This document shows positions 28,134 through 36,963 of a stretch of DNA of 42,647 nucleotides, in pieces; within the stretch, counting starts at the first letter, position 1, and every line of letters starts with the position of its first letter. The notes beneath the pieces were generated by a model. The model saw only the letters and a program-made list of their open reading frames with translations, did no database searches and had not been told where the DNA came from. The translations under genes were made by a program, and so were the position numbers. Source of the DNA: a virus; IMG/VR virus record IMGVR_UViG_3300020202_000131, positions 1-42,647 of that record; one strand, given 5' to 3'.

Positions 28134-28508
28134 TTAGGCCACCGCTTCCTCTAGTTCCTTGAGATTTTTCTTGATGACCTTGCGATCCGCCTCATCAAGA
28201 GATTTCTCCAGTTCCTTATATTTAACCTGCGCCTTAACGTAAGCCGTGCTAACAGAAGCTTTGATTGCCTGCGCCTCACGGTTTGCCTCGGCCACGATTG
28301 CGTCCGCCGTTTCAACCGCCTTCCGGATGCGCTCCTCGGCTTCAACGTTCTGCCGGGCCAGCTCCGTGTTCCGTTCCTGGAGCTGAGAATGTTGCGTCTC
28401 TAAGGTTCGATAATTCAGCATCTCCTGCTGCGCAAGAGGCGCCAGCTTAGTAATGAGCGCCCCAAACTGCTTGAGATACTGGTCCAGCGTTTCAATGCGT
28501 CCTGCCAT
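28134..28508 (-). CDS. Coiled-coil protein, 124 aa
   Basis: ATG at 28506-28508 with AAGGAGG upstream. Almost entirely heptad repeats (from about residue 35 to 120: QLQERNTELARQNVEAEERI and on). A structural or assembly protein between coat and adaptor is likely. No homologous family named. Confidence 0.62.
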   Translation of the reverse strand: MAGRIETLDQYLKQFGALITKLAPLAQQEMLNYRTLETQHSQLQERNTELARQNVEAEERIRKAVETADAIVAEANREAQAIKASVSTAYVKAQVKYKELEKSLDEADRKVIKKNLKELEEAVA

Positions 28509-28519
28509 GTGTTCCTCCT

Positions 28520-28789
28520 TTATGGTCTTACGTCTACTTGCTTATCCGTAATCTTTCCGCGTTCCAGCTTCCCGGTCACATAATCCTTGCCTTTAACGGT
28601 ATCCGGCAACATTACCCGCTTATCCAGCTCTCGCAGGCGGGCCCGGGATACATTTTTCATCGTATGCAGCGAGTCGGTTTCCACGAGCGTTGGGAAGCCA
28701 AAGATCTTATCCTTCTCGCATCCCGGACAAACGTTGATCTTGTATCCGGCCTCGAAAATAATCCAACAGACATCGCATCTATTCGTCAT
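28520..28789 (-). CDS. Zinc-finger-like small protein, 89 aa
   Basis: The preferred start is ATG at 28787-28789; upstream codons fall in the terminator hairpin. CDVCW and CPGCEKDKIF (about residues 5-27) give a CxxC...CxxC zinc ribbon. A Lys/Arg-rich C-terminal half includes NVSRARLRELDKRVMLPDTV. Unknown function; may be an assembly factor or regulator. Confidence 0.6.
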   Translation of the reverse strand: MTNRCDVCWIIFEAGYKINVCPGCEKDKIFGFPTLVETDSLHTMKNVSRARLRELDKRVMLPDTVKGKDYVTGKLERGKITDKQVDVRP

Positions 28790-28801
28790 AAAATTGTGCG
28801 G

Positions 28802-28830
28802 TGGGGAGCCCCGCTTAGCAGGGCTCCCCA
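28802..28830 (-). terminator. Strong hairpin after the coat gene pair
   Basis: TGGGGAGCCC (28802-28811) pairs perfectly with GGGCTCCCCA (28821-28830), loop nine bases. On the minus strand it is followed by CCGCACAATTTT. Placed after the coat and 28846 genes, it may reduce downstream transcription so that coat protein is made in excess. Confidence 0.78.
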
Positions 28831-28845
28831 ACCGCTATGCTCTAA

Positions 28846-29361
28846 TTACTGAAAGACGTAAAAGAGCGCTCCCAGAGTGTGGAAGTCGGACCTACTCGGC
28901 CGGAGAATCAGGCCCTTATTAAACCGCATGGGTTTAGGGGTGCCAGAGAATCCAGACGCATAGGCGCCGGGCCCACCGCTCGAGGCGTTGACGTTGTATA
29001 GCCGTACCATAGGACCAGTGTTCTTCCCTGAGTCCGCAGACGTGGAATCAAACACATCGCAGAAGTCGGACGTTGTTCCGGAACCAAAAATGATTCCATA
29101 GAACGAGCCCGACATGCCGCCAGAAAGACTCTTTTCCAGCGGAACCCCAACGTTGCCCGGGAGGGTGACGGTGGAATAACCCACGCCAGTTCCGGAAACG
29201 AGGAAGCTTATAGTCCAGGTGCTAATGTCAACTCCGCCGTAATCAGCCGTTGCCAAAGTGTTCTGGTCGCCACGAGGGAGTCCCCTCATGTCGGCATTAG
29301 CCACTCCGACGCACAGCAAAAACACGGCAGCTACTAATGTTTTAAACTTCTTCACGTTCAC
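28846..29361 (-). CDS. Exported or virion-surface protein downstream of coat gene, 171 aa
   Basis: N-terminal signal peptide: basic MNVKKFK, hydrophobic TLVAAVFLLCVGV, then ANA before Asp24, a textbook signal-peptidase site. The mature part is Gly/Ser/Thr-rich with beta-type sequence (STWTISFLVSGTGVGYSTVT, SGTTSDFCDVFDSTSADSGK). A decoration or spike protein would normally sit here, yet a secreted form is not expected for one assembled in the cytoplasm. Co-transcribed with coat and ended by the terminator at 28802-28830. Confidence 0.68.
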   Translation of the reverse strand: MNVKKFKTLVAAVFLLCVGVANADMRGLPRGDQNTLATADYGGVDISTWTISFLVSGTGVGYSTVTLPGNVGVPLEKSLSGGMSGSFYGIIFGSGTTSDFCDVFDSTSADSGKNTGPMVRLYNVNASSGGPGAYASGFSGTPKPMRFNKGLILRPSRSDFHTLGALFYVFQ

Positions 29362-29375
29362 TACCTCCTTAAGGT

Positions 29376-30239
29376 TTAAGCTGCGCTGTTGATGACCACG
29401 AAGTGGTCACTCCTGATTACGTTCTGTCCATACAACGACTGCGCGACGAAGAGGTCCGCCAGGACCAGGTTCGACGTGGTTCTCGTACGCTCGATGTCGA
29501 CATTCTTCTGCCAGGCGATCGCAATAGCGCTCTTGTGGATCAAGAGGTTCTTTTTGACGGCCGGGGTTCCGGTTTCGACAATGGACGTAGAGAGATACAC
29601 GGGCGAGCCAAGCAAGGGGAACACGTAGCCGGTCGTCAGGACGTTTTTAGAAACGCCCGCCGAGTCGGCCGAGGTCAGCTGCTGCTCATTCAGAAGCCCG
29701 TTGTAATAAGCCACCGGGTGCAAGCACCAGGAAAGCTCCTCCAGCGGGATGTTCTGATTAGCGAGCCGCAGCATCGCTTCTTGCGCCAGCGTCTTGTCAA
29801 AGTTCGCAGGCGAGCTCGTGCTACCGACAGAGTTGCCAGCCGCAACGCTCGAGTGGAGCGCAGCAATCTGGGCATCATATCTGGCAGCAAAGGCCGCGCC
29901 GGCGGCAGAGGGGAATTTCGAGTCCGGGGTCCAGAAGGACTGGGCCTGAGCCCGGTCCAGGACGCGGATCGCAATTTGCTCCCACTGGTTCAGTGAAACA
30001 TCCGAAGTCGTTGGTGTATAGTTCTGAGGAGTGAAGCTTCCGTCCGCGGCCACAGTTCCAACGGTGTACCGCTGGTCAATGGTCACGTGGATGACATCAC
30101 CCTTCTTATTCGCAATACCGCTCTTGTTCGCCACGCGGTTCAAAATGACACCCTTGGCGTAACGAGCGTCTTCGATCTTCTCGTCCCACAGCTCTTTGAC
30201 AGTCGCGTTTAATGCGGTGTTATCAAAGTCATTAGCCAC
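29376..30239 (-). CDS. Major capsid (coat) protein, HK97-fold type
   Basis: 287 residues, GTG start with GAGGTAAAC in front. The N-terminal arm NATVKELWDEKIEDARYAKG is followed by KKGDVIHVTIDQRYTVGTVA, NYTPTTSDVSLNQWEQIAIR, RVLDRAQAQSF, FDKTLAQEAMLRLANQNIPL, the LSWCLHPVAYYNGLLNEQQL segment, SPVYLSTSIVE, and RTTSNLVLADLFVAQSLYGQ at the end. This order of elements (E-loop region, A-domain helix, P-domain strand) is characteristic of compact podovirus or siphovirus coat proteins. The scaffold gene is directly upstream. Confidence 0.87.
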   Translation of the reverse strand: MANDFDNTALNATVKELWDEKIEDARYAKGVILNRVANKSGIANKKGDVIHVTIDQRYTVGTVAADGSFTPQNYTPTTSDVSLNQWEQIAIRVLDRAQAQSFWTPDSKFPSAAGAAFAARYDAQIAALHSSVAAGNSVGSTSSPANFDKTLAQEAMLRLANQNIPLEELSWCLHPVAYYNGLLNEQQLTSADSAGVSKNVLTTGYVFPLLGSPVYLSTSIVETGTPAVKKNLLIHKSAIAIAWQKNVDIERTRTTSNLVLADLFVAQSLYGQNVIRSDHFVVINSAA

Positions 30240-30274
30240 TTTTGTTTACCTCAAAAGTAACTGCAAGCTATTCT

Positions 30275-31159
30275 CTATTTCTTAGTGACAAGCCGCTCGA
30301 TTTCGCCCAATACCTGCCTTCTGCGTTCCATGAATTTTTCATCCTGGCGCAGAGATGGATTTGCGTCTAGCTGGTCGTTGAGTTTCTTCTTTTCAGCCAA
30401 TAGGTCTTGCTCGGAGACGGACCGCTTGTCTCCCATACCTGGATTTCCAGTGCCGGTTCCCCCCATTAGCGTCTTTTTAAGGACGGTTGGGTTGGTTGGC
30501 TTTTGGGCTTCTCCAAGTTCCATTAGGGCGTATTTGACCGCCAGGTCTGGATTGGTCTTAGAGAGTTCATTCAGGCCGGATTCAATAAGGAATTCCTTAA
30601 TGCGGTGTGCGCGTTCGGGATCCTTAGCGATTCGCTCCTGGAGCGTTTCCTTTGAGTCTGGGCTTGTTTTTGGGAATAGCTTTTCCAACGCCTCTTGCTG
30701 TTTGCGCTCTTGTTCGGCCACGGCGGCAGATTCTCTCCAGCCGGTAAAATCCTGCTTGAGGGCAGCGATTTGAGCATCATAATGGTCACGCAGGGCTTTT
30801 TCCCTTGCGGCCAAAATGCGCTTATGTTCCGGTGAGAAATGCGCCGGGTCAAAGTCGGGCACATCCGGGGCGACAGGTGGTTTTTGGTTTAAAGACGCCT
30901 GTTCCTCTCTCCATTTACGGAGAGCGGCAACTTCTTCTTTAAGTTCTCGGACTGCTTGTCGTTCACGGTAATAATCCGAGGCGGGGCGCCTTCTTGTCGG
31001 CTCCGGTACTTGAGGCACTTTGCTACCAGCTTCGACCTCGCTGGCGGTTGCCGGTTGAGGCTCCGGGGCCGCTTGCGCGGGTTGCGGAGTCTCCAACGCC
31101 GGGGGTTCAGACCCGGTACCCTCAACAACGGGGGCAGTTATAATTTCGTCAGGTGACAT
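30275..31159 (-). CDS. Capsid scaffolding protein
   Basis: 294 residues with GAGGAGAAAAC upstream of the ATG. A Pro/Ala/Glu-rich disordered N-terminal half is followed by coiled-coil (YYRERQAVRELKEEVAALRK), then a conserved-looking central block (SPEHKRILAAREKALRDHYD). The acidic/basic C-terminal region includes VSEQDLLAEKKKLNDQLDAN. Composition, length and place immediately upstream of the coat gene fit a scaffold that leaves before DNA packaging. Confidence 0.8.
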   Translation of the reverse strand: MSPDEIITAPVVEGTGSEPPALETPQPAQAAPEPQPATASEVEAGSKVPQVPEPTRRRPASDYYRERQAVRELKEEVAALRKWREEQASLNQKPPVAPDVPDFDPAHFSPEHKRILAAREKALRDHYDAQIAALKQDFTGWRESAAVAEQERKQQEALEKLFPKTSPDSKETLQERIAKDPERAHRIKEFLIESGLNELSKTNPDLAVKYALMELGEAQKPTNPTVLKKTLMGGTGTGNPGMGDKRSVSEQDLLAEKKKLNDQLDANPSLRQDEKFMERRRQVLGEIERLVTKK

Positions 31160-31174
31160 TTAGTTTTCTCCTCT

Positions 31175-31939
31175 TTAGCTTGTTACGGCCTCCCGCTCGC
31201 ACGGGGAATCTTGATTAGGAGCTACTACATTAAAAACGTGGGTATCGTAAGACTTTCGCAGGCCGTTCTTTACCTCGATGACATCGTCCCAGGTGTACTC
31301 GTACGGCCCAATATGGCCCAATTTGATCGTCGTGTCGCACCAAATCTTGTAGCCAAGCTTCCGCGCTTTCTCGCAGAAGTACCAATCTTCCGACATGTCT
31401 TCCCAGGTGCCGTCGATGAGCATCTTTTCGTGCTGGAAAAACGGATAATACGCCGTCGTCCCATGCTTGCAGAGTGGCGCGATGTTTTCATTGATGAGCC
31501 TATTGAGCACCTCCCTGCGGATCACCATGCAGCCGGTTGAGATGGAACGCACCTCGTGAATCTTTCCGTTCTTCCCAAACTCAATCGTCTCTGTACCTAA
31601 TGGGCGGATGGCGAATCCGGGCTTAATTTTTGATTTCGTCACATACGCGGCGCCGACGACGTCCAGTTTAAGCTGGTGCGCCTCGTGCATTAGCTTGGTC
31701 GCATCGAATGGAGAAATGACGATGTCATCGTCAATAAACATCAATAGCTCATCCGTCGTAGCCTTTAAGAACTGGGTGGCTGCCCGTGAGCGTGAGCGCG
31801 AAATCAGCGCGTCGCCATCCACAAGGCGTACGGTCACCCTGGGATTGGGGCAGCCCTCCAGGGCTCGCAGGTTCTCGTAGGTTTGCGCTTGGATCTCCCG
31901 GTGAGCGCAGACGGCTACGGTGACGGAAAAGTCGCTCAT
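31175..31939 (-). CDS. GT-A family glycosyltransferase embedded in the capsid region
   Basis: 254 residues. N-terminal nucleotide-binding half: VTVAVCAHREIQAQTYENLR, VRLVDGDALISRSRS and the metal-binding ELLMFIDDDIVISPF (acidic residues 70-72). Acceptor-side motifs: RSISTGCMVIRREVL near 131-145, EDMSEDWYFCEKARKLGYKI near 180-199 with the W-E-D type acidic cluster, and LGHIGPY with His209. This matches retaining or inverting GT2-like enzymes using nucleotide sugars. It lies between a coiled-coil gene and the scaffold, so it may glycosylate virion or exported proteins. Start overlaps the upstream stop (TAATG). Confidence 0.85.
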   Translation of the reverse strand: MSDFSVTVAVCAHREIQAQTYENLRALEGCPNPRVTVRLVDGDALISRSRSRAATQFLKATTDELLMFIDDDIVISPFDATKLMHEAHQLKLDVVGAAYVTKSKIKPGFAIRPLGTETIEFGKNGKIHEVRSISTGCMVIRREVLNRLINENIAPLCKHGTTAYYPFFQHEKMLIDGTWEDMSEDWYFCEKARKLGYKIWCDTTIKLGHIGPYEYTWDDVIEVKNGLRKSYDTHVFNVVAPNQDSPCEREAVTS

Positions 31940-32358
31940 TATTGGGCGGCCGCCAGGATTGCCTGTTTTTTGCTCTCAAGCTCTTGGAGCTTCCCAAGAT
32001 ACTCAGAGTAAAGGGTGGCGTATTTCTCCTTAGCCGCGTCCGCGTCTGCCCGAGCCTGTTCGGCCTGGAAAAGCCGGGTCTTAAGCTCGGCTCGATCCGC
32101 CGTAACCTGCTCCTCCTTAAGCCTCAGCTCTCGAACCCGGTCGTCGATTTTACGCTTCGACTCAATCTCCGCCGTGCCAATAGCTTCCTGAATGGCGGCT
32201 TTTTTCCCCTCCAGGGCGGCAACCTCAGCCGTGAGAGACGCCTTCTTAGACTCCAGGAAGGAAAGATTACCCTCGGCCACAGAAACCTTCGAATCGATCG
32301 CCTTCAGATCCTTCAGGCACTCCTTTGCAACCTCCTCCAACCTCTTAAGTGACTCCAT
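31939..32358 (-). CDS. Long coiled-coil protein, 139 aa
   Basis: ATG at 32356-32358, GGAGG upstream. Heptads cover nearly all of it (SKVSVAEGNLSFLESKKASL and on to the end). No tail or DNA-binding motif. It could be an assembly chaperone or a structural rod. It is coupled to the glycosyltransferase downstream. Confidence 0.62.
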   Translation of the reverse strand: MESLKRLEEVAKECLKDLKAIDSKVSVAEGNLSFLESKKASLTAEVAALEGKKAAIQEAIGTAEIESKRKIDDRVRELRLKEEQVTADRAELKTRLFQAEQARADADAAKEKYATLYSEYLGKLQELESKKQAILAAAQ

Positions 32359-32393
32359 GTTTAATTCCTCCAGTTATTACGCCTGCTTAAAGA

Positions 32394-33491
32394 CTATTGC
32401 GAAAAAGTAAATCCTCTGTCCGTGTAAACCTTGTCAATCCTTAATCCCATAAAGGCCGTCATGGTCGAAGTGTCCACCCAAGAAGCGTTCCCCGTCGGGT
32501 TTTTGGCGTGAGTGGCCCCTGCGTGTTCTCCAAAAGGTGTTCCTCCTCTAGCTGTTGCGGAGGGGAGAACCAAATCATAGGTAGTGACGTTCGTCACGCT
32601 TGTTGGGCGAATGACGAGGCGGTATTTTTTCCCGGCGGTTAAATCTACAGGCTCTGGCCAGGTGAATAAACTAACCTGGGAGCCCGTCAAAGCGCGGGCC
32701 GCATTTACAAACCCCAAATTGGCAAGCTCAGTTACTCCGTCGGTATCATAAAGAACGAGTTGCCCATCCCCGTCCTGGTCCATCCAGACCCAAGCCCCCA
32801 CCGAACGGGCGGAGAAAGGCATGGTCAACCAATTTCCGCGCTCGTCCAGAGTTGACGAATTGTTGAATGTGTTGGAGTTAATCACCTTGAGGGGCAGCAA
32901 ACCCTGAACGTGATAGAAGCTCCCATCCGAATACTCCAATCCTAGGGTGATGTTGGTGAGCCCCTTGGTCCATCCAGTTCCGATATTCGTCACGCTATAC
33001 GGAAGGTTAGTCTCATCGTCGCTCAGGCCGTTTATCGCCATTGATCCGGGGGCGCTGACCGAGTTTGTGATAATGAAGGCCACCGTTGATCCCGCCGTGA
33101 CCGTTGTCGCGGTAAAAGTAGAAATAACGTGCATCGAGTCCTGTCCGGCGTCAATCGTATGAGTTACCGTAACAATGGGGTCTTCTGTGTTAGGGACTCC
33201 ATTCGTCGAGAATATGGTGTAAAATCCGACGGTCATATCGGCCCCCGTCGTAACCGTTGCAGTTCTCCAATGAGCTTTTACAAGTTGCGCTCCTGGGGCC
33301 ACATGGGGAAACTGAAAAACGGAGCCATAGGATTCTCCCCCTGCATCCAAGGTTGCCATTGGTATCGTTGATGGATCCCCATTGACTCGACGGCTCGTGA
33401 TGGGAGGAACATCCAAGTATTGATTCGCCGCTCCAAAGAGTGAAAACGGATTTAAGAAAAGCGAAAGTAGGAATAGCCGTTTTATGTTCAT
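32394..33491 (-). CDS. Exported beta-sandwich protein, 365 aa
   Basis: Signal peptide: MNIKRLFLLSLFLNPFSLFGA, with cleavage after Ala20/21. The mature part is rich in Ser/Thr/Gly with jelly-roll-type strands (GSVFQFPHVAPGAQLVKAHW, TVGFYTIFSTNG, GAWVWMDQDGDGQLVLYDTD). A DGDGQLVLYDTDG motif hints at a Ca-binding turn. Similar modules occur in phage receptor-binding and carbohydrate-binding proteins. It overlaps the neighbouring gene by four bases and belongs to the exported cassette between portal and scaffold. Confidence 0.68.
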   Translation of the reverse strand: MNIKRLFLLSLFLNPFSLFGAANQYLDVPPITSRRVNGDPSTIPMATLDAGGESYGSVFQFPHVAPGAQLVKAHWRTATVTTGADMTVGFYTIFSTNGVPNTEDPIVTVTHTIDAGQDSMHVISTFTATTVTAGSTVAFIITNSVSAPGSMAINGLSDDETNLPYSVTNIGTGWTKGLTNITLGLEYSDGSFYHVQGLLPLKVINSNTFNNSSTLDERGNWLTMPFSARSVGAWVWMDQDGDGQLVLYDTDGVTELANLGFVNAARALTGSQVSLFTWPEPVDLTAGKKYRLVIRPTSVTNVTTYDLVLPSATARGGTPFGEHAGATHAKNPTGNASWVDTSTMTAFMGLRIDKVYTDRGFTFSQ

Positions 33492-33808
33492 CGTGGCGGA
33501 AGGATAAACTGCCTTGTTTGAAGATAGGTACGGATGGCCGACAGAGTATTGGCCCCGCCGTCATCTAAATGGTCCCGAATCCGCGCTTTGATTTGGATTA
33601 AGACAAACAATTCGTTCCCCTGCTTGTCCTCAGATTCGACAAGGGGAGCCCTGATTTCTTCGAGCGTAAATTCATACTTTCTTCCCGTGGTATTTCCGAC
33701 GATGCGGTAATGGTCGCACCCACTCGCCCCGTTGGCTGTCACGGTAATCAGCTCGGCAAGGGCCGGGGAGGGAGCCAGCAAAAGCAAAATCAATAGGAGC
33801 TTTTTCAT
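33488..33808 (-). CDS. Exported small protein, 106 aa
   Basis: Signal peptide MKKLLLILLLLAPSPALA followed by ELITVTANG; cleavage after Ala18 is clear. The mature part (TVTANGASGCDHYRIVGNTT, then GRKYEFTLEEIRAPLVESED, NELFVLIQIKARIRDHLDDG) is a compact beta/alpha protein. Four-base overlaps with both neighbours show coupling. Function unknown. Confidence 0.7.
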   Translation of the reverse strand: MKKLLLILLLLAPSPALAELITVTANGASGCDHYRIVGNTTGRKYEFTLEEIRAPLVESEDKQGNELFVLIQIKARIRDHLDDGGANTLSAIRTYLQTRQFILPPR

Positions 33809-36800
33809 TTCGTTAGAGCGTAAATCTGTAAATTGATCCTCGTCACCGTGGCCGGAGCCGTGTCTACGTTGAATGAGTAAACATCTCCCTCGTTAAAAGA
33901 CCTGTCCCATCCGGTCAAAACATGGTCCCGATTCTTCTGCGCCGTTCCCGAAAATCCGGGGCAGGCTGCGCTGCAAACGGATGTGACGGGCGGGAAGTTC
34001 TCAAAGGAGGCTTTCTTAATGTTCACCCGAATCGAGCCCGCCTGATCTCCCAGGATGGTGTAGCTCGAAATCGTCCCGGCGTAGCCCATGGAGACAAAGC
34101 CGTAAGTGCTGGTTGCGATAACTCCCCCCGCGCCGTCAATCGTTACGCCGAACACTCGGGTTTTGGTGGCACTCGAGAGGTCGATATAGGCCGTCGTCGC
34201 GGCGGCTAGGGGAGGTTTAAGCAAGAATGGGCCGCTTGAAAAATTGAAAGTCGCTACGGAGTTGGAGGAGATTTGAGTCGTTCCGTTTAAGACTTCGATG
34301 GACGCTCCGCCGCCCCCACCGCCGCCCGTGTTATCTGTCCCGTCCGCAAAACCCGCCGGAACGTCTTTTAAGGAGTTCCAAGAAACCATGTTCGTTGCGG
34401 CGTTTATGGTGTTCGTGTTGTCCGCCAATTCGGAGGTTGTAGATTTTAAAATATCCGTCATTGTTGACGTAAAGACTGGGAGAGACATTTCCCCAATGAA
34501 AAGCTCATTATTGATGGTTGTAGAAGCTCCCCGGAATTCCACCAATCGGGAATTCGAGCCGGTGGAAAGCGCAAGAATCGAAGCGTCTGCCTTGGTGGAC
34601 ATGGTGGCGATCAGAACCCCCACGTCAGGAGAGGGAATCACCCCGCCCAGGGAAATGGTCTGCGCTCCCCTCCCAAACCGCATTTTTTCCACGTTGTTTA
34701 GGTAAAACATGAGATTTAGGTCGGTATTTCTTTGATAGAGCCCGGTTGTGGCATCTCCGGCGAAAGAGTATTGCACAATCCCATTTGTGTTTGGATTGGC
34801 GAGAAAAGAGGCATTCGCCGCAAGGGTGAGATTGTCAGTAAAGGTCATCCGATCCGCCCCGTCCTTCGTAAAGATAAATCCGCCCGTCGTTCCGTAAAGG
34901 CCGTCGTTTCTCCCATTGCTAATGATCCATGATAGGGACGGGCTGCCAGCGGAGCCCGCGGCCAGAGTAAGCTGGTGAGTCGTGGATTGATGCACAATAA
35001 ACCCGGCCGTGGAGGTAATGACGCCCTGCACGTTCCAGGACGACTTCACAATCCCCTGCCCAGTCACGGTCATGGATGGAACTGTCATGTATTCACGAAT
35101 GGCAACGGTCGAGAAGGATTGGCCTGCGGTCCAGGTAAAGGAGGCGTTATGGATGGTCACGGAGGCGAATGTGGAATCAAAAGCGTAGTTTGCGCCTACC
35201 AGCGTCCAGGTCGTAACGGCTACCGCTTGCGCCCCATTGTAAATCGCACCGGACCCACCGCCACCCCCGCCACCTCCATTGATGGTGACGGTTACAGTAG
35301 ATCCGGACTGGGAAGACGCGACCCCCTCTCCTCTAAAATCAATTACGGTTACATGGGAACCGGGAACTCCGCCCTCATCAGAAACCACGACGGTTTGCTG
35401 GTTCAATAGGTGGACATTGGCGGAGGTTGTGGACATAAATTGGGAGACCTGTACCTGGCCGATCATTAGCCCGGTGGAGTTGGAAATTCCAAAGCCATAC
35501 GCATTGATCGGGGAGGTGTCTATAACCGGAATCCCGTTAAAGATGTTCCCTAGGCTGTGATATTTAATCCCGTGGCCATCTCCACGCCCAACGAAGCTTT
35601 CGAGGTTGTAAACCTTGTTATCAGAAAGTGTCGTGTTATAATCCACAAAGTTCGCCTGCCGGAAGAATGACCAGTTAATTCTTACGGGAGCGGAGACCAC
35701 GTTATTGCTAATGGAAACGCCGGTCCTAGGCGGCGTGTCTAAGCCGCGGGAATAAATAACGGTTCCACCTTGGCCACCCGCGGAGCTTCTAAAGATAAAG
35801 TAATTGTTGGAAATTGCGGTAAAAGTAGAGGATCCTGTCGGAACTGGCTCGTCGCTGCCATCTAAAACCACAATTCCGTAATCGTTTTTATCCAGATTGT
35901 TAGCACCTAGAATAAACTTATTCCCATCCACGACAGTATTTCTCCCGGTCCCAACCGATACGGCAATAGCATGGACCCCCTCAAAGAGGTTATCTTCAAC
36001 GCTCGTGTTTATGGAGCGGACGTTTGACCAAATCGTTTCGTATAGGGAGGCCTGGTAGGATGGCGACGAGAAGTGGTTTTCGTACGTCCAGCTATCCGAG
36101 GAGTCGATAACCTTAATAGCCCCGCATTGCCCCTGGAACGTCCGGCCGGCGCACCCATGGTATTCCTTAAACCAGTTGTGGTGAATTTTCGTATTGGAGG
36201 AGTGTTCTACCGATAGAATTGCTCCCCCGTTGGTATAGTTCGCCATCGCCTGCGCTCCCACGATAGTGTTGTAGGCGAATTCAGAATTATTTTTCATCTC
36301 CACCAGGCGAGAAGTAAAGACTCTGGAGCCGGCGTCCAGCATGAATCCTTCCATGTAGCCGTAATTTGTGATGAGGGTCTTGGAGTCGTGATTTAAAACA
36401 AAGTTGGTCCCCGAAGAATTCCTGGCGGCAAAGAGGCTTACCTTATAAGGAATGGAGGTTTCTGTGGCGTCATAGGTTCCTGAGCGGACAAAGATATTTA
36501 AGGGAACGGTGTTTGTGGAGGTAAGGGATGCGCCCCGATCTGAAAGCGCCTTATTAAGGGCCAGGTGGAAGATAGAATTCGCGTAATCCACCCCCACGGC
36601 CCCGGTCGTTCCTATAATGATGTCATAAGTCCTTGGGGTCGCAAAAGTAACGGAAGACATGCCGTTCGAATTAACGATCGAGGCTCCGGGGAAGGCCAGG
36701 GTCGAGAAAGATACGGTATTTGCGGTGTTATAAATCGCTGCCCCACCGCCCCCGCCGCCGCCACTCCCGCAGCCGGTGCAATTCCCATTAATCGTCACGT

Positions 36801-36963
36801 CTCCGTCAAACGTGGTCGAGGATTTAAAGGTCTGCGAGCCGGTCCAAGTGTTAGTGGAGCGCAATAGGGCCTTGGGGTCTGGAGTCAAATTAATCCCCCC
36901 AGCCCCGGCGGCAAAAGCCGCCGAGGGGGATAGGCCGAGGAGAAAAATGATCCATTTTTTCAT
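33805..36963 (-). CDS. Tail fibre or spike with beta-helix and signal peptide, 1052 aa
   Basis: Signal peptide MKKWIIFLLGLSPSAAFA, then mature AGAGGINLTPDPKALL. Three Gly-rich linkers (about residues 66-74, 563-571, 879-886) separate modules. Module one begins IYNTANTVSFSTLAFPGASI and contains a right-handed beta-helix of the pectate-lyase type (roughly 95-480), with landmark TYDIIIGTTGAVGVDYANSI and repeated N-x-F coils (NTKIHHNWFKEYHGCAGRTF, NTSVEDNLFEGVHA, NTVVDGNKFILGAN). Later modules are Ser/Thr-rich fibre segments. Such proteins bind or cut host polysaccharide. A signal peptide on one is unexpected. The stop overlaps the next gene by four bases. Confidence 0.8.
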   Translation of the reverse strand: MKKWIIFLLGLSPSAAFAAGAGGINLTPDPKALLRSTNTWTGSQTFKSSTTFDGDVTINGNCTGCGSGGGGGGGAAIYNTANTVSFSTLAFPGASIVNSNGMSSVTFATPRTYDIIIGTTGAVGVDYANSIFHLALNKALSDRGASLTSTNTVPLNIFVRSGTYDATETSIPYKVSLFAARNSSGTNFVLNHDSKTLITNYGYMEGFMLDAGSRVFTSRLVEMKNNSEFAYNTIVGAQAMANYTNGGAILSVEHSSNTKIHHNWFKEYHGCAGRTFQGQCGAIKVIDSSDSWTYENHFSSPSYQASLYETIWSNVRSINTSVEDNLFEGVHAIAVSVGTGRNTVVDGNKFILGANNLDKNDYGIVVLDGSDEPVPTGSSTFTAISNNYFIFRSSAGGQGGTVIYSRGLDTPPRTGVSISNNVVSAPVRINWSFFRQANFVDYNTTLSDNKVYNLESFVGRGDGHGIKYHSLGNIFNGIPVIDTSPINAYGFGISNSTGLMIGQVQVSQFMSTTSANVHLLNQQTVVVSDEGGVPGSHVTVIDFRGEGVASSQSGSTVTVTINGGGGGGGGSGAIYNGAQAVAVTTWTLVGANYAFDSTFASVTIHNASFTWTAGQSFSTVAIREYMTVPSMTVTGQGIVKSSWNVQGVITSTAGFIVHQSTTHQLTLAAGSAGSPSLSWIISNGRNDGLYGTTGGFIFTKDGADRMTFTDNLTLAANASFLANPNTNGIVQYSFAGDATTGLYQRNTDLNLMFYLNNVEKMRFGRGAQTISLGGVIPSPDVGVLIATMSTKADASILALSTGSNSRLVEFRGASTTINNELFIGEMSLPVFTSTMTDILKSTTSELADNTNTINAATNMVSWNSLKDVPAGFADGTDNTGGGGGGGASIEVLNGTTQISSNSVATFNFSSGPFLLKPPLAAATTAYIDLSSATKTRVFGVTIDGAGGVIATSTYGFVSMGYAGTISSYTILGDQAGSIRVNIKKASFENFPPVTSVCSAACPGFSGTAQKNRDHVLTGWDRSFNEGDVYSFNVDTAPATVTRINLQIYALTK

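Noticed and set aside
29403-29996. Rightward 197-codon frame over the coat gene
   Set aside because: It is the antisense shadow of the coat gene, with Arg-rich non-protein-like composition and no ribosome site.
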